14,687 bases of DNA from an uncultured Collinsella sp. (GTDB taxonomy: Bacteria; Actinomycetota; Coriobacteriia; Coriobacteriales; Coriobacteriaceae), in NCBI GenBank assembly GCA_959596505.1, contig CAUFWM010000036.1, forward strand, positions 1-14,687, written 5' to 3'. The position numbers and the translations under genes are program-made. Positions 13,909 to 14,687 of the stretch are shown one piece after another. Every line of letters begins with the position of its first letter. Within the stretch, counting starts at the first letter, position 1. The notes under the pieces were generated by a model, which saw nothing but the letters and a program-made list of their open reading frames with translations, was not told the origin of the DNA and did not search any database.

Positions 13909-14687
13909 CTACTTGAGGAGTTGGGCCATGGCGTTGACGAATTTTTGTACTTGGAGGGTGGGCTCGAGCGGGTAGTGCAAGAAGACCGGCACCTCGCGGC
14001 CACATAGGAACGGCACGCCTACAAAAGCCGGGTGCACGCCCGACCACGCCCCGCAAGTGAGCACTGCATCGCCCTTTTCCTCCGCCTCGTTAAAGAGCGC
14101 AAAGTCAAAACTGTCCACGTCGATCACGTCCACGCCGCCATCGGCCAAAAGATCGATGCGCAGGCTGTCCATGGCGTCGTTGCCGTGGCGCAGTACGCGC
14201 AGACGCATACCCTCCAAGTCGGCAACCGTAATGCGATTCTTGCGCGCCAGCGGGCTCGTGCGCGGCAGATCGATATAAAACGGCACGTTGACAATGCGGA
14301 GCTTTTGGCAGGCATCACCCCAGCGTGGGGTAGAAAAACTCGATTGCACCACATCGACCTCGCGGCCCAAGCTGCGCATGACGGTCTCGCGCTCATCATA
14401 AAGGTCACTCACCGGCACAATCTCAAAGCGCAGTGACGGCTCCAGTTCGTGCACACTCGTCCACATCGACAGCGTTTGGCGCCCCGGGCACATCATCGAC
14501 ACGCCCAGGCGCACGGCACCGCCATCGCCCGCCGCGCGTCGGGCACGGCGCAGCGCGTCCTCGGATTGGCGCATGATCGAGCGCGCGTCGTCCACCAACA
14601 GCGCGCCCGCCGGCGTCACCTTGACGCCCGAGTGCGAGCGCTCGAACAACGTGATGCCAAACTCGGCCTCGAACCCCGACACCTGTT
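13909..14687 (-). CDS. LysR-family transcriptional regulator, N-terminus cut by window edge
   Basis: This is most of a LysR-type regulator. The visible part starts in the recognition helix of the N-terminal HTH (QVSGFEAEFGITLFERSHSGVKVTPAG, the standard LysR wing region), then a linker helix rich in Arg and Ala, then the periplasmic-binding-like effector domain from about residue 55 to the end. About 30-35 residues of the DNA-binding domain lie beyond position 14687. The frame is open to the edge, so the GTG at 14682 is an internal valine codon, not the start. The target gene is presumably the divergent neighbour outside the window. The effector cannot be predicted. The gene is convergent with the ABC operon. 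Confidence 0.88.
   Translation of the reverse strand, partial: QVSGFEAEFGITLFERSHSGVKVTPAGALLVDDARSIMRQSEDALRRARRAAGDGGAVRLGVSMMCPGRQTLSMWTSVHELEPSLRFEIVPVSDLYDERETVMRSLGREVDVVQSSFSTPRWGDACQKLRIVNVPFYIDLPRTSPLARKNRITVADLEGMRLRVLRHGNDAMDSLRIDLLADGGVDVIDVDSFDFALFNEAEEKGDAVLTCGAWSGVHPAFVGVPFLCGREVPVFLHYPLEPTLQVQKFVNAMAQLLK

Noticed and set aside
14682..14687. GTG at the right edge as the LysR start
   Set aside because: Family comparison shows the helix-turn-helix is already in progress; residues before it are in frame and lie outside the window.

Overview
The window reads as accessory chromosomal DNA from a fairly GC-rich anaerobic gut actinobacterium. The best guess is a Coriobacteriia member such as Collinsella. 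This rests on the style of the proteins (a PTS plus GH4 sugar operon, a TIGR04076-type small protein, a heterodimeric ABC exporter behind a MarR regulator) and on codon use. It is an inference, since no rRNA or other marker gene is present. Genes are compact, most have good Shine-Dalgarno sequences, and three gene pairs overlap by the same 8-base ATGANTAA arrangement.

Left part (1-4718): the 3' end of an MFS transporter runs towards an alpha-glucoside utilisation locus. That locus has a PTS EIICB permease (701-2263, minus) and a GH4 6-phospho-alpha-glucosidase (2346-3671, minus) in one operon, with a divergent RpiR-family regulator (3969-4718, plus). It is the same three-part set as the Bacillus glvA-glvR-glvC (malA-malR-malP) system. 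Sugar is imported and phosphorylated by the PTS, the phospho-disaccharide is hydrolysed in the cytoplasm, and the SIS-domain regulator probably senses a phosphosugar. The gap between the convergent MFS and PTS genes holds a tandem pair of 33-bp-spaced palindromes and a strong bidirectional terminator.

Middle part (4719-7835): a decayed low-molecular-weight phosphatase start lies upstream of an acyltransferase-3 gene. The acyltransferase is split by a frameshift exactly at a run of ten G residues, which makes it a candidate phase-variable surface-modifying enzyme. An intact LMW protein-tyrosine-phosphatase gene follows. Convergent to it are a TIGR04076 small protein and a PdxY/PdxK-type pyridoxamine kinase that overlap by 8 bases. 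Three copies of an 18-20-bp repeat lie between the converging genes.

Right part (7836-14687): a Fic protein with a C-terminal winged helix is preceded by two related 34-bp palindromes 90 bp apart. Next comes a MarR regulator with a clear promoter overlapped by TTAGGTAC sites, heading a translationally coupled operon with two ABC half-transporters. These form an asymmetric exporter: the first has a degenerate ATP site and the second a canonical one. A large nested inverted repeat and a clean intrinsic terminator separate the operon from a convergent LysR-type regulator whose N-terminus is cut off by the window edge.

The observations most worth follow-up are the poly-G frameshift in the acyltransferase, the paired palindromes in front of fic, the 18-20-bp repeat family at 6594-6686 and the large nested hairpin at 13707-13844.
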